This document shows positions 35,003 through 46,417 of a DNA stretch of 64,000 nt, piece by piece. The DNA comes from Rubinisphaera margarita (GTDB lineage: Bacteria; Planctomycetota; Planctomycetia; Planctomycetales; Planctomycetaceae): positions 1 to 64,000 of the forward strand of contig NZ_JAKFGB010000010.1 in NCBI RefSeq assembly GCF_022267515.1, given 5' to 3'. Position numbers and translations under genes: made by a program. Below the pieces are notes generated by a model, which ran no database searches, was not told the origin of the DNA, and saw nothing but the letters and a program-made list of their open reading frames with translations. Numbering within the stretch: position 1 is the stretch's first letter; every line of letters begins with the position of its first letter.

Positions 35003-36229
35003 TTAGCGGGGAAGCTTTTCCAGAACCCGCAGACTGATCGTTTCGCCGATATTCAGCGAAGAGGTCGCCGCTGGCGACGGAGCATTGAGCACATGGACGG
35101 CTCGATCGGTGGTTTCGATGATGAAATCGTCGGCGAGATTCCCATCCGGCGTCACGGCCTGTGCTCGCACACCAGCCGGAGCTGGAAGAAGATCATCCGC
35201 ACGCAGATCGGGCACGAGTCGCTGCAAAGCTTTCACGAACGCTCTTTTGGAAAGCGAGCGATACAATTCTCCCATGCCGGCCGTGAAGTGCTTCCTTCCC
35301 AGCTTTCGGAATCCCGGATAGCGGAGCGTTTCCCAGAGGTCGGCGGCATTGAACGATCCGAAGTGGTAGCCTTCCCGTGCGAAGGCGAGCACCGCGTTGG
35401 GCCCGCATTCGACGCCACCCTCGATCATGCGGGTGAGATGCACCCCGAGAAACGGAAAGTTTGGATCCGGTACCGGGTAGATCAGATTTCGGCAGAGATG
35501 CTCAGCTCGCGGGCGGAGCTTGTAGTACTCGCCACGAAAAGGAACGATCTTCGTTTCGGGCTCGAATCCGCATCGGAGGGCGACCCGATCGGACTGCAGT
35601 CCGCCACAAGTCACAATGAGCCGACTGTGACAGGTCCCGCGGCTCGTACTCAACTCTTGTTGATTTCCTTTTGCGGTCGCCGATTGGAACTCCGTTTCAA
35701 GCTGGATGGTGCCTCCCATCTCGGTGATCAGTTCAGCGAGTCGCTTTGATACGAGTCGGTAATCGACAATGCCGGTCTCAGGGACATGAACGGCGGCCAC
35801 TCCCGCGACTTGCGGTTCGAGTTCGCGGAGACGTTTGGCGGAGATCAGTTCACACTCAACGCCGTTCGCTTTCCCGCGTTCGAAGATCTTATGCAGCCCC
35901 GAAACCTCGGCTTCCGACGTCGCGACGATCACTTTTCCGCAACGATCGAACGGAATTCCGTGCGTGATGCAGAAGTCTTCGAGTTGCTGCTTGCCGGCTC
36001 GGCAGTTCGTCGCCCGCAGGGACCCCGGCTTGTAGTAGATGCCCGAATGAATGACGCCGGAGTTATGTCCGGTCTGATGAGCCGCAAGCTCCGCTTCTTT
36101 CTCAAGCAGCAACAACTTGAGTCCCGGGCGACTCTCAAGCAGACGCCAGGCGGTGGCCAGGCCGACGATCCCTCCGCCAATCACGGCGACATCGTAGGCC
36201 ACATCGGAAAGGGCGTCAGTGGTTGGCAT
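35003..36229 (-). CDS. lhgO: L-2-hydroxyglutarate oxidase
   Basis: 408 residues, FAD-binding DAO fold. N-terminus: VAVIGGGIVGLATAW (dinucleotide motif), LLLEKE (acidic residue binding the ribose), then HQTGHNSGVIHSGIYY, which is characteristic of LhgO/YgaF. These enzymes oxidise L-2-hydroxyglutarate to 2-oxoglutarate and pass electrons to quinone. The start overlaps the end of nqrM by 14 bp, so it appears to be the last gene of the nqr transcription unit. C-terminal GVRAQAVTPDGNLADDF is also family-typical. Confidence 0.92.
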   Translation of the reverse strand: MPTTDALSDVAYDVAVIGGGIVGLATAWRLLESRPGLKLLLLEKEAELAAHQTGHNSGVIHSGIYYKPGSLRATNCRAGKQQLEDFCITHGIPFDRCGKVIVATSEAEVSGLHKIFERGKANGVECELISAKRLRELEPQVAGVAAVHVPETGIVDYRLVSKRLAELITEMGGTIQLETEFQSATAKGNQQELSTSRGTCHSRLIVTCGGLQSDRVALRCGFEPETKIVPFRGEYYKLRPRAEHLCRNLIYPVPDPNFPFLGVHLTRMIEGGVECGPNAVLAFAREGYHFGSFNAADLWETLRYPGFRKLGRKHFTAGMGELYRSLSKRAFVKALQRLVPDLRADDLLPAPAGVRAQAVTPDGNLADDFIIETTDRAVHVLNAPSPAATSSLNIGETISLRVLEKLPR

Positions 36230-36422
36230 GGGCTCGCGCTGGCTCTTTGTCGACAGCCGTCGTCGACGCGCACGACTCGCACAGCGACTGACCAGCGTCG
36301 CCCGGCAGATTACTCAAGCCGCCGCACGATCCTCGCAGACAGCGATTGCTCAGCATCACGCCGACGGCCATGCCGATAATCGCGGCCGCAAAGACCAGGA
36401 CTGATGCGATAAACGTTGCCAT
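36216..36422 (-). CDS. nqrM: Na+-NQR maturation protein NqrM
   Basis: 68 residues. One N-terminal membrane segment then the family Cys pattern: MLSNRCLRGSCGGLSNL followed by LCESC. In Vibrio NqrM is needed to deliver iron for the Cys-coordinated iron in NqrD/NqrE. The position between apbE (1 bp or so away) and lhgO (14-bp overlap), directly behind the nqr genes, fits. The tail ending DKEPARAHANH is variable in the family. Confidence 0.9.
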   Translation of the reverse strand: MATFIASVLVFAAAIIGMAVGVMLSNRCLRGSCGGLSNLPGDAGQSLCESCASTTAVDKEPARAHANH

Positions 36423-36424
36423 AG

Positions 36425-37468
36425 TTATTCTTCCGTCACTTGTTCAAAGCCGGGCGTTTGATTCGTTGCCAGTTCACCGTCCCGGGACTCAATCAGGTAA
36501 ACCGGAATACGTTCCCGATCGGCCAGTTCCAGCCCCCGTTCCGGTCCGAGAACGAGCATCGCTGTCGCCAGAGCGTCAGCTTCCATACAGGTGGAAGCCA
36601 GCACGGACGCCGATCGTAAGGTGTGCGTGACCGGCCGCCCCGTGTCGGGATCAATTGTATGCGAATACCGCGTCCCATCAATCTCATAGAAATTTCGATA
36701 GTCGCCCGAGGTCGCCATAGCCACGTCGGTTAGATACACAATTGTCTCAATCTCCCGGGCATTCTCGATCGGCTTCTCGATTCCGAGCCGCCACCGCGTT
36801 CCATCTGATTTCAGACCGGCAGCGACGACTTCCCCGCCAATATTCACCAGGAAGTTCTCCAGGTGATACGTCCGCAAAAGAACAGCAATCTCGTCGACTC
36901 CGAATCCTTTGGCAATCGCGGAGAGATCGAGCCTCAGTTCGGGGACACTCTTCCGAATCGCCGGCGGGTCCAGCCGAGTTTCCAGATGTTCGCTGCCGGT
37001 TAAAGTCAGAGCGCTGGCGATTGTCTCCTCGGAGGGCACCACACGATCTTCAATCCTGGGACCGAAGTGCCACAGATCGACCAGCGGACCGACCGTCGGG
37101 TCAAAAGCCCCGCCGGTCCGCCTGGAGATCAGCAGAGACTGCTCGACCACGTAAGCGAAGCGGGGAGACACCGCAAACCAGTCCCCGGACTCGCTGGCGT
37201 TGAACTTCGAGATCTCCGACTCAGGGTCGTACGTCGACATCTCGGTGTTAATCTCTTTGAGCAGATCCTCGATTGCGGTCCGGATTGGCTCAATCTGGCC
37301 CGGAGAGATCGGGTCGGCGATGGTGACCTCATAAAATGTCCCCATTGTGTCGCCGTTCAGGCGGACCATCTCCGGCGTTTCGGGACGAGACTCGCACCCG
37401 CAACAAAAAACGCTCCCTGCCAGCAACAGGCAGAGAGCGATTGAATTCTCGACTCCACGACCAGCCAT
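36425..37468 (-). CDS. apbE: FAD:protein FMN transferase ApbE (lipoprotein)
   Basis: 347 residues. The N-terminus has a lipoprotein-type signal (LAGSVFCCGCES). ApbE motifs are DTMGTFYEVTI, GAFDPTVGPLVDLW, LDLSAIAKGFGVDEIA, VNIGGEVVAAG, and TIDPDTGRPV. It attaches FMN by phosphoester bonds to Thr in NqrB and NqrC, using FAD. Here it is next to nqrF (8-bp gap), the standard arrangement. Periplasmic, membrane-anchored. Confidence 0.95.
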   Translation of the reverse strand: MAGRGVENSIALCLLLAGSVFCCGCESRPETPEMVRLNGDTMGTFYEVTIADPISPGQIEPIRTAIEDLLKEINTEMSTYDPESEISKFNASESGDWFAVSPRFAYVVEQSLLISRRTGGAFDPTVGPLVDLWHFGPRIEDRVVPSEETIASALTLTGSEHLETRLDPPAIRKSVPELRLDLSAIAKGFGVDEIAVLLRTYHLENFLVNIGGEVVAAGLKSDGTRWRLGIEKPIENAREIETIVYLTDVAMATSGDYRNFYEIDGTRYSHTIDPDTGRPVTHTLRSASVLASTCMEADALATAMLVLGPERGLELADRERIPVYLIESRDGELATNQTPGFEQVTEE

Positions 37469-37476
37469 CAGGCGGA

Positions 37477-38712
<1,236 letters not shown>

Positions 38713-38851
38713 CGAATGGTCCACTCAACTGAATTTTGTGGAAACCGCGGGATCCAACCTGTCGGAGACTTCGCTCAGCGGTCGGTTGTCGCAGTGCCCT
38801 CCACTCCGCAAGCCACCGCTTACAGAATTATAGTCACGCTGGAAACAAGTT

Positions 38852-39478
38852 CTAAAGCTGAATTCCGGAGAACGACATGAAGGCCAGCGACATCAGTCCC
38901 ACAGTAATGAACGTGATTCCCAGACCTTTCAGGCCGTCGGGCACGTCGCTGTACTTCATCTTTTCACGAACTCCAGCCAGAGCGGCGATTGCCAGGGCCC
39001 AGCCGAGTCCCGAACCGAAGCCGAACACGCAGGAATCGGCGAAGTTGTAGTTTCGTTCCACCATGAACAGCGAACCACCCAGGATGGCACAGTTCACCGT
39101 AATCAGCGGGAGAAAGATCCCGAGGGCGTTGTACAAGGGCGGGAAGAAGCGATCGAGGGCCATTTCCAGGATCTGCACCATGGCGGCGATCACGCCGATG
39201 TAGCTGATCAGGCCGAGGAACTCCAGATCGTTGCCCGCCAGACTCGGAATGCCGGTCCAGGTCAGAGCATTCTTCTTCAACAGATAGGTGTAGATCAGGT
39301 TGTTGGCCGGCACGGTAATCGCCTGAATGACGATCACGGCCACGCCAAGTCCCAGAGCCGTCTTCACGTTCTTGGACACAGCCAGGAACGTACACATGCC
39401 CAGGAAGAAAGCCAGCGCCAGATTCTCGACGAAAACGGCTTTCATCAGCAGGCTGAGGAAATGTTCGACTTGATCCAT
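38852..39478 (-). CDS. nqrE: Na+-translocating NADH:quinone reductase subunit E
   Basis: 208 residues with six membrane helices, ending in FSGIQL. The family blocks are ENLALAFFLGMCTFLAVSK near the N-terminus and VNCAILGGSLFMVERNY, each with a conserved Cys. With NqrD it forms the inverted-repeat pair that holds iron in the membrane and helps Na+ transfer. It is the second copy of the NqrD/E fold, as expected in a six-subunit complex. Confidence 0.97.
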   Translation of the reverse strand: MDQVEHFLSLLMKAVFVENLALAFFLGMCTFLAVSKNVKTALGLGVAVIVIQAITVPANNLIYTYLLKKNALTWTGIPSLAGNDLEFLGLISYIGVIAAMVQILEMALDRFFPPLYNALGIFLPLITVNCAILGGSLFMVERNYNFADSCVFGFGSGLGWALAIAALAGVREKMKYSDVPDGLKGLGITFITVGLMSLAFMSFSGIQL

Positions 39479-39542
39479 GATGATCTCTCGAAAACTAAAT
39501 TGGAATCAGCAGAAACTCGCGGGGAAATAACACGGCCAGAGC

Positions 39543-40169
39543 TTACTCGCTCTCGACCTGACTCTTGTCGAACGTTCGCAGCACCCAGATGAAAATCCCG
39601 ATCAGGAAGAACGCACTCGGCGGCAGCAGCATCAGTCCGTTCGGGACATACCAGCCACCTTCATTCACCGAAGAGGCCAGCGTGACGCCGAACAGTTTCC
39701 CGGTGCCGAGGCTTTCGCGAAGCAACCCGACGATCAGCAGCAGCACGCTGTATCCCAGACCGTTACCGATCCCGTCCAGGAAACTCATCAGGGGGCCATT
39801 CTTCATGGCGTAACCTTCGGCTCGTCCCATCACGATACAGTTCGTGATAATCAGGCCGACGAACACCGACATCGTTTTGGCGATTTCCGGCATGAAGGCT
39901 TTGAGGATCTGGTCGACCATGATCACCAGCGAAGCGATGACGGTCATCTGCACGATGATGCGGATGCTGTTGGGAATGTAATTCCGCATTGCCGAAACGA
40001 TGGCGCTGGAAAACCCGGTCACCAGTGTCACGGCGATGCACATGACCACGGTCGTTTCCATCTTGCTCGTCACCGCGAGAGCAGAACAGATGCCGAGCAC
40101 CTGCAGAGCGATCGGGTTATTGGCAAAGATCGGCGTAAGCAGAACTTTTGCAGATTTCGATTGAGCCAT
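39543..40169 (-). CDS. nqrD: Na+-translocating NADH:quinone reductase subunit D
   Basis: 208 residues, six membrane helices; typical segments NPIALQVLGICSALAVTSK and TNCIVMGRAEGYAMKNGP, again with Cys in the half-helices. It has the same fold as NqrE in opposite topology. The gap to nqrC is 75 bp and to nqrE 64 bp. Confidence 0.97.
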   Translation of the reverse strand: MAQSKSAKVLLTPIFANNPIALQVLGICSALAVTSKMETTVVMCIAVTLVTGFSSAIVSAMRNYIPNSIRIIVQMTVIASLVIMVDQILKAFMPEIAKTMSVFVGLIITNCIVMGRAEGYAMKNGPLMSFLDGIGNGLGYSVLLLIVGLLRESLGTGKLFGVTLASSVNEGGWYVPNGLMLLPPSAFFLIGIFIWVLRTFDKSQVESE

Positions 40170-40244
40170 CTTGTTACTCGCTTCCGATCGCCAGTTCCGG
40201 CGATCCGTCTCTCAGAGGGATACGAGAGTCAATAAATGAATTCG

Positions 40245-41072
40245 TTAGTTGGAGGCGGCAGCCACCTGAAGTTCGCCGCTGGTCATATTCTTGATCAACG
40301 GCTTGTAACCGTGTTCACCCAGCCAGTAATGCATCATCGATTCGACGCCACGAGTCGTAATCGTCGCTCCACCCAGAGCTTCGAAACGATGTTCGGCATT
40401 CGGGGTCTCGCAGGTCACGCCCCCCTTGAACATCGAGATGGTGACTTCGCCCTGCTCGTTGTAGAGCACCTTGGGACATTCCGGATTGCTCCAGGCCGCC
40501 TTCCAGCGTGGGTTGTTGATTTCACCACCGAGACCCGGGGTTTCCCCATCCGCGTAGAACGTCAGACCGCGAACGGTTTTGCCATCGCCATCCAGAGACA
40601 GCAGTCCCCACATGGTCGACCACAACCCCTTGCCGCGAACCGGCAGGACGATCTGATCGATCTTCCCACTTGAATTGGTCAGGACGTAGATCTTGGTGAA
40701 CTTCTCGCGGGCACCGATCCCGGCGACGTCTTTCTCAGACGGAATGTCGACCATCAGCTCGGGGTTTGCCGAGACTTCCTGCAGGTTGAACGTTTCGGCG
40801 TCCACCTCATCGGTCTCAGCAACCTTGCCCTCGTCGATATTGACGAGCAGCGGTTTGACCTGCTTGAACAGTTCCGGAATCTCTTCCGCGCTGTTCTCGT
40901 CGCGATTGTACAGGCCGAGCACGGTCAGAACTTCGCGCTGAAAAGCCAGCTGCTCGTTCTCTTCCTTGATCGGACGCAGGCCGACTGCGGTCAACGACAC
41001 GATGATCGAGCAGACCACGCAGAGGATCGCTGCAACAGTAAAGGTTCCGCCAACGGAATCACGCTGGAACAT
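40245..41072 (-). CDS. nqrC: Na+-translocating NADH:quinone reductase subunit C
   Basis: 275 residues with one N-terminal membrane anchor and an FMN-binding domain. FMN is attached by ApbE at Thr237 in the motif GGATITTRGV; in Vibrio cholerae the equivalent is Thr225. The region ADGETPGLGGEI is also typical. It overlaps nqrB by 14 bp, indicating coupled translation. Confidence 0.97.
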   Translation of the reverse strand: MFQRDSVGGTFTVAAILCVVCSIIVSLTAVGLRPIKEENEQLAFQREVLTVLGLYNRDENSAEEIPELFKQVKPLLVNIDEGKVAETDEVDAETFNLQEVSANPELMVDIPSEKDVAGIGAREKFTKIYVLTNSSGKIDQIVLPVRGKGLWSTMWGLLSLDGDGKTVRGLTFYADGETPGLGGEINNPRWKAAWSNPECPKVLYNEQGEVTISMFKGGVTCETPNAEHRFEALGGATITTRGVESMMHYWLGEHGYKPLIKNMTSGELQVAAASN

Positions 41073-42336
41073 GAGTACGAGCCAACCTTCTCTTGATGTT
41101 TGCCTGGATGAAGAAGTAGTCGATCAGTGGGGCAAACACGTTGCCAAACAGAATCGCCAGCATAATCCCTTCCGGAAATGCCGGATTGATGACACGGATG
41201 AGGATCGTCATGAAGCCGATCAGGAATCCATAAACCCATTTCCCGCCTTCCGAAAAGGCTGCAGAAACCGGGTCGGTCGCCATGAACACGGTGCCGAAGG
41301 CGAAGCCACCGACCACCAGATGCCACCACGGCGGCATTGCGAAGACGGCGTTGCTTTCACTGCCGAGAGCCCAGAGAGCGGCCGAGGTCGTCACAGCTCC
41401 GAGAACCACGGCGGCCATGATGCGCCAGGAACCGATGCCGGAAGCGATCAGAATCGCGGCTCCGATGACGCAGGCGAGAGCCGAAGTCTCACCCATTGAA
41501 CCGGGAATCACACCCAGGAAAGCCTCAAACCAGCTGATGTTCAACCCACCGTTCGTCACGGTGTTTGTCACGGCGTTCATTCCCATCGGAATGTTGGCCG
41601 GATCGAGCGAACCGAGCTGCCCCAGAGCGGTGGCTCCGGTGTAGCCGTCGACCAGTTTGTAACCGTCAGCAGCAACCCAGACCCGGTCGCCCGAGATCTG
41701 AGAGGGATATGCGAAGTACAGGAATGCACGAGCCGTGAGGGCGATATTGACGAAGTTCTTTCCGGTTCCCCCGAAAACTTCCTTCGCCAGCACCACGGCA
41801 AACATGATCCCAATGGCCGCCTGCCACCAGGGCAGCGTCGGCGGAAGCGTCAGCGGATAAAGCATCCCGGTGACTAGGAAGCCTTCGTTGATCTCATGCC
41901 CGCGGATACAGCTGAAGATCACTTCGCAAAGTCCCCCGGCGATATTGGCCACGAGGAACAGCGGAATGAAATACAGAGCACCCAGAACGAAGTTCGAGAT
42001 GTGATTGCCCGGATTGGCAGCCAGACCGAGGGTCGACATGATCGAACCCCGCCAGCCTTCGGCGAACTCGAGGCCGCCAGCATTCAGGACCAGATTCGCC
42101 TGATAGCCGGTGTTCCACATCGCCATCAGAATACACGGTCCGAGAGCGGCGACGACCGTGATCATCATTCGCTTCAGATCGAGAGCGTCCCGCACGTGCG
42201 ACGGACCAGTGGTCACTTCACCCGGCGTGTAGAGAAACGTGTCTCCGGCTTCGTACAGCGGATAAAACGGCTCCAGCTTCCCCCCTTTGGTGAAGAGTGG
42301 ATGCAAGTTATCCAAAAACTGCCGCAACGGTTTCAT
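41059..42336 (-). CDS. nqrB: Na+-translocating NADH:quinone reductase subunit B
   Basis: 425 residues, ten or so membrane segments. The FMN-attachment motif GYTGATALGQ places the acceptor Thr at residue 236, the same number as in the Vibrio protein. NqrB also holds riboflavin and a central Na+ path. The neighbouring block NEGFLVTGMLYPLTLPPTLP is highly conserved. Stop overlaps the nqrC start by 14 bp. Confidence 0.97.
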   Translation of the reverse strand: MKPLRQFLDNLHPLFTKGGKLEPFYPLYEAGDTFLYTPGEVTTGPSHVRDALDLKRMMITVVAALGPCILMAMWNTGYQANLVLNAGGLEFAEGWRGSIMSTLGLAANPGNHISNFVLGALYFIPLFLVANIAGGLCEVIFSCIRGHEINEGFLVTGMLYPLTLPPTLPWWQAAIGIMFAVVLAKEVFGGTGKNFVNIALTARAFLYFAYPSQISGDRVWVAADGYKLVDGYTGATALGQLGSLDPANIPMGMNAVTNTVTNGGLNISWFEAFLGVIPGSMGETSALACVIGAAILIASGIGSWRIMAAVVLGAVTTSAALWALGSESNAVFAMPPWWHLVVGGFAFGTVFMATDPVSAAFSEGGKWVYGFLIGFMTILIRVINPAFPEGIMLAILFGNVFAPLIDYFFIQANIKRRLARTHVPA

Positions 42337-42399
42337 AATGAACTTATTCCCAGACCGACATGGCCTTACTTGAAGGAAAAACAGATTTCCCGAAAGGGC

Positions 42400-43755
42400 T
42401 TAACCTTCTTTTTCGATGATCGTCAGATTCCGCCGCAGCATCGTTCCGTACTCGTACTTTCCGGGACAGACGAACGTGCAGAGCGACACATCGTCCTCGT
42501 CCAGTTCGAGTGCGCCGAGCGCCTGAGCCTGATCGGTATCACTAACGATCAGCGCCCGCAGCAGGAATGTGGGCAGAATATCGAGCGGCATGACCGACTC
42601 GTAGCTGCCAATCGGGACCATCGCCCGCTTACTGCCACCTGTCGAAGTCGTCATATCATATTTCATGGAGGGCTTGAGCAGCTTGTTCATCGTCGACGCG
42701 TAGACGTCTTTGATCGAGAACTTGTCGAAGCCCGGCATCTGCCAGCCGAGGAATTCCCGCTCGCGACCTTCTGCGACCACGGAAATCTGCTGGTGATATC
42801 GCCCCAGGTACCCGAATGGCCCTGTTGCAGCCCGACCCGAAAGCACCGACCCGGAAATCACGCGGCGATCGGCTTCGTTCAGCTGATCGCTGACGAGATC
42901 TGCCGTGGAGGCACCGAGTCGTGTCCGCAGCAGTCGCGGCTCATTCACAACCGGACCACCCAGCGAAACAACCCGCTCGACCGACAGCCGTCCAGTATCG
43001 AACAGCTTTCCGATCGCGATGACGTCCTGATACCCAATGAACCAGACGGTCTTGGTCGGACCAACCGGATCGAGATGATGAATGTGCGTTCCCGGAAGAC
43101 CGGCCGGATGGGGACCTTTGAACTCTTCCGCATGAATAAAGTCGAGCGAGGCGCCCGGCACCTTCACTCCTGGAGCCTGACAAAGGAAGACTTTGCCAGC
43201 AGTCAGATGCCGCAACACCTGCAGACCATGAATGAAGCTCTGCTGATTCTCTTCAATCACCACGAGAGGATCGGCGGCCAGCGGACTGGTATCGATCGCG
43301 GTTATGAACAGCGAGTTCGGCGCCGAATCAATCTGCGGCACTTTGTTGTAAGGACGGGTCCGCAGTGCGGTCCACAGCCCCGAAGCGACCAGATTGTCAC
43401 GAACCTGATCGCGGGTCAGCGTCGTCAGATCCGTATTTTCATAGGATGTGAAGGTCTCTTCCTCATCCCCTTCGAGCTGAATCACGAGCGACTGAAAGAA
43501 CCGCTTGGCGCCGCGGTTGACTTCAACAACCGTTCCAGCCCCCGGCGAGGTGAACTGAACGCCTTCGTTCTTTTTATCGGTGAACAGCGGCTGCCCCAGT
43601 TTTACCCGGTCGCCAGCCTGCACGAGCATCGTCGGCTTCATTCCGACGTAATCAGGCCCAATTACGGCCACCCGGCTGACGTCCGGAGCCGGAGAGATCT
43701 CCTGTACGGGAGCTCCGGAAATAGGGATGTCCAAGCCTTTTTTAATGTTTATCAT
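42400..43755 (-). CDS. nqrA: Na+-translocating NADH:quinone reductase subunit A
   Basis: 451 residues, first gene of the operon. Characteristic start IKKGLDIPISGAP then GPDYVGMKPTM and later VSLGGP, AWAGF-like replaced by SVLSGRAA, and GSYESVMPLDILPTFLLRAL. NqrA is the peripheral cytosolic subunit close to the ubiquinone site. ATG 43755; a 388-bp region upstream should hold the operon promoter. Confidence 0.97.
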   Translation of the reverse strand: MINIKKGLDIPISGAPVQEISPAPDVSRVAVIGPDYVGMKPTMLVQAGDRVKLGQPLFTDKKNEGVQFTSPGAGTVVEVNRGAKRFFQSLVIQLEGDEEETFTSYENTDLTTLTRDQVRDNLVASGLWTALRTRPYNKVPQIDSAPNSLFITAIDTSPLAADPLVVIEENQQSFIHGLQVLRHLTAGKVFLCQAPGVKVPGASLDFIHAEEFKGPHPAGLPGTHIHHLDPVGPTKTVWFIGYQDVIAIGKLFDTGRLSVERVVSLGGPVVNEPRLLRTRLGASTADLVSDQLNEADRRVISGSVLSGRAATGPFGYLGRYHQQISVVAEGREREFLGWQMPGFDKFSIKDVYASTMNKLLKPSMKYDMTTSTGGSKRAMVPIGSYESVMPLDILPTFLLRALIVSDTDQAQALGALELDEDDVSLCTFVCPGKYEYGTMLRRNLTIIEKEG

Positions 43756-44143
43756 CGTCCAGCAGCACTCCGCTTATGCAGTCGCAGCACGTCTCTGTGA
43801 GGGGTCAGGTCGGGTTTATAACACGTTCGTTGCGATGTGTGAATCAAACGATTGTGATGCACCGCGAATCGTCCGGAATTCGTCCGTTCGCCATCGCCCG
43901 GGTGCCCCGAATGCGCGTCACATGGTAGTGCATGCGGCGTGGTAGTGTGAGGGAATATACGCTGCGGCAAATTGCCGCAGAATTCTCAGCAGGCGATTTC
44001 CGCCCGTTGTCGGTCGTTCCCCGGCGCGATCAACCTGAGCTCCGGGAGAGTGATCGCGACAATCTTGATCGCACGAACGGCCCCAGGCCCTTGCGGGAAG
44101 GCCGTCTCGTTCAGGCCGCCAGAGCACCGGCGGCCGCCGCCTG
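43756..44143. other. 388-bp region upstream of the nqr operon
   Basis: No credible gene. It lies between nqrA (-) and the small Lys-rich gene (-), whose end is at 44144, so it should contain the nqr promoter. The clearest structure is a 19-bp palindrome at 43962-43980. Confidence 0.6.
43962..43980. promoter_or_regulatory. 19-bp near-perfect palindrome, candidate operator
   Basis: CTGCGGCAA and TTGCCGCAG surround a single central A, about 207 bp before the nqrA start. There is no T-run, so a terminator is unlikely. A dimeric regulator could bind here; this is inference. Confidence 0.3.
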
Positions 44144-44356
44144 TTACTTTTTCTTCGTCTTGCCCGACTTCCCGGCTTTGGCTTTCGTGTCGGACTTTTT
44201 CTCGGCTTTCACCTTCTTAACCTTGTCGGACTGCTTTTTGCCCGACTTCTTTCCTTTGGTCGTGCCCGATCCACTTTGAGGCTTATCGCCAAAAATGCGG
44301 TCCCAACCGTTGGAAAATTTCTCGCTTGTTCCAGTGTGAACTGTGTAACCCGTCAT
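44144..44356 (-). CDS. Small Lys-rich basic protein
   Basis: 70 residues. The ordered N-terminus MTGYTVHTGTSEKFSNGWDR is followed by a Lys/Gly/Ser tail to the end (KAKAGKSGKTKKK). Proteins of the same shape, TVHTG...F..GWD..F then a basic tail, are in my recollection common in planctomycetes without known function. The tail suggests nucleic-acid or ribosome binding. It is divergent from xylA and preceded by GGAG, 11 nt from the ATG. Confidence 0.8.
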   Translation of the reverse strand: MTGYTVHTGTSEKFSNGWDRIFGDKPQSGSGTTKGKKSGKKQSDKVKKVKAEKKSDTKAKAGKSGKTKKK

Positions 44357-44502
44357 GGTTGTTACGACTCCCGACCTCGCTTGATTTTCGAATCGTGATA
44401 CGTCACTGTTTTCAGAACTCCCATCGATAGCTGTGGATATCAGCTATGAGAGAAGGTTTCGACCAGAATATCAAGACTTTTCGCCGCGAACAGGATCACG
44501 CC

Positions 44503-45813
<1,311 letters not shown>

Positions 45814-45851
45814 GGGTTAGGCGCTGGGCGTTTGGCGTTAGGAAGAACGAG

Positions 45852-45884
45852 CCTCGCGGGATGGGAATTCCGCGAGGTTTTTTT
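45852..45884 (+). terminator. Rho-independent terminator of xylA
   Basis: 8-bp stem CCTCGCGG/CCGCGAGG (45852-45859, 45870-45877) followed by seven T. Confidence 0.93.
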
Positions 45885-45899
45885 GTGGATCGTCCTCGC

Positions 45900-45965
45900 G
45901 ATACGGGCCGCGCGGAAGACGTTCCCGCGCGGCCTAGCGCCCACCCACGCCAGATTTTTCTTGAA
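45900..45965. repeat. Duplicated fragment of the dienelactone hydrolase 3' end and flank
   Basis: This block resembles 47467-47547: both contain a GCCGCGCGG stem pair, a CTAACGCC/CTAGCGCC phrase, and CCAGATTTTTCTTGAA, which in the second place encodes the last residues (FKKNLA) and stop region of the minus-strand hydrolase. The 134-bp element starts right after it. Confidence 0.75.
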
Positions 45966-45966
45966 C

Positions 45967-46100
45967 CGGGTAGCCCCGGTTGCTTCGCTACCGGGGCCGA
46001 CGCAGTCGGCAAGAGGTGACAGAACTCTCGATACATTGAAAGCCGACCGAGCAACCTCCTGTGGCTTCGCCACCCCGGTTGAATCAACCGGGGCTACCCG
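45967..46100. mobile_element. 134-bp element with perfect 15-bp terminal inverted repeats (copy 1)
   Basis: The ends 45967-45981 (CGGGTAGCCCCGGTT) and 46086-46100 are exact inverted copies. Inside lie further palindromes, CCGGTTGCTTCGCTACCGG and GGTTGAATCAACC. It encodes no credible protein. Copies of the same length are at 47251-47384 (same orientation) and 57734-57867 (reverse). No target-site duplication is evident. It ends precisely where the gene remnant begins. Confidence 0.85.
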
Positions 46101-46286
46101 CTGCAATTCCACGACACCGAAGGCAAACTACTCAACGTCTCCGAAGTCGGCATCAGCGAAGAACTCCACTTCAACCCCGTCATCGCGATTCCACAGGAGG
46201 GTCACGTCGTGATCATCGCCCAGGGAAGTCGTCCCCGCGAAGAGGCGCCGAAGCAGGTCGCGATTCTGCGGGTGCGCACGGATTAG
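46101..46286 (+). pseudogene. C-terminal remnant of a broken gene
   Basis: 61 codons then TAG, no start codon; the frame has a stop (46080) inside the adjacent 134-bp element. The translation (begins LQFHDTEGKLLNVSEVGISE, later IPQEGHVVIIAQG and ends VAILRVRTD) has the composition and strand pattern of a real beta-rich protein tail, and codon use like its surroundings. The 5' part is missing, apparently replaced by the element. The parent family is not recognised. Confidence 0.6.
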
Positions 46287-46292
46287 CCGAGT

Positions 46293-46417
46293 GTGCCACT
46301 GGCGTCTCGCCAGTGCGATACTTCATCCACTTCCGAAGAGACCGGGTTCGACGTACCTGTGGGGGAACAGAACCCGCACGCCGAATCTTCCGCCCACTGG
46401 CGAGACGCCAGTGGCAC
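46293..46417. mobile_element. 125-bp element with perfect 22-bp terminal inverted repeats
   Basis: Left end 46293-46314 (GTGCCACTGGCGTCTCGCCAGT) equals the reverse complement of 46396-46417. Each end is itself a hairpin (ACTGGCG-TC-TCGCCAGT-like). The same GTGCCACTGGC start is found in the palindromes at 12901 and 23522. No protein. Confidence 0.8.
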
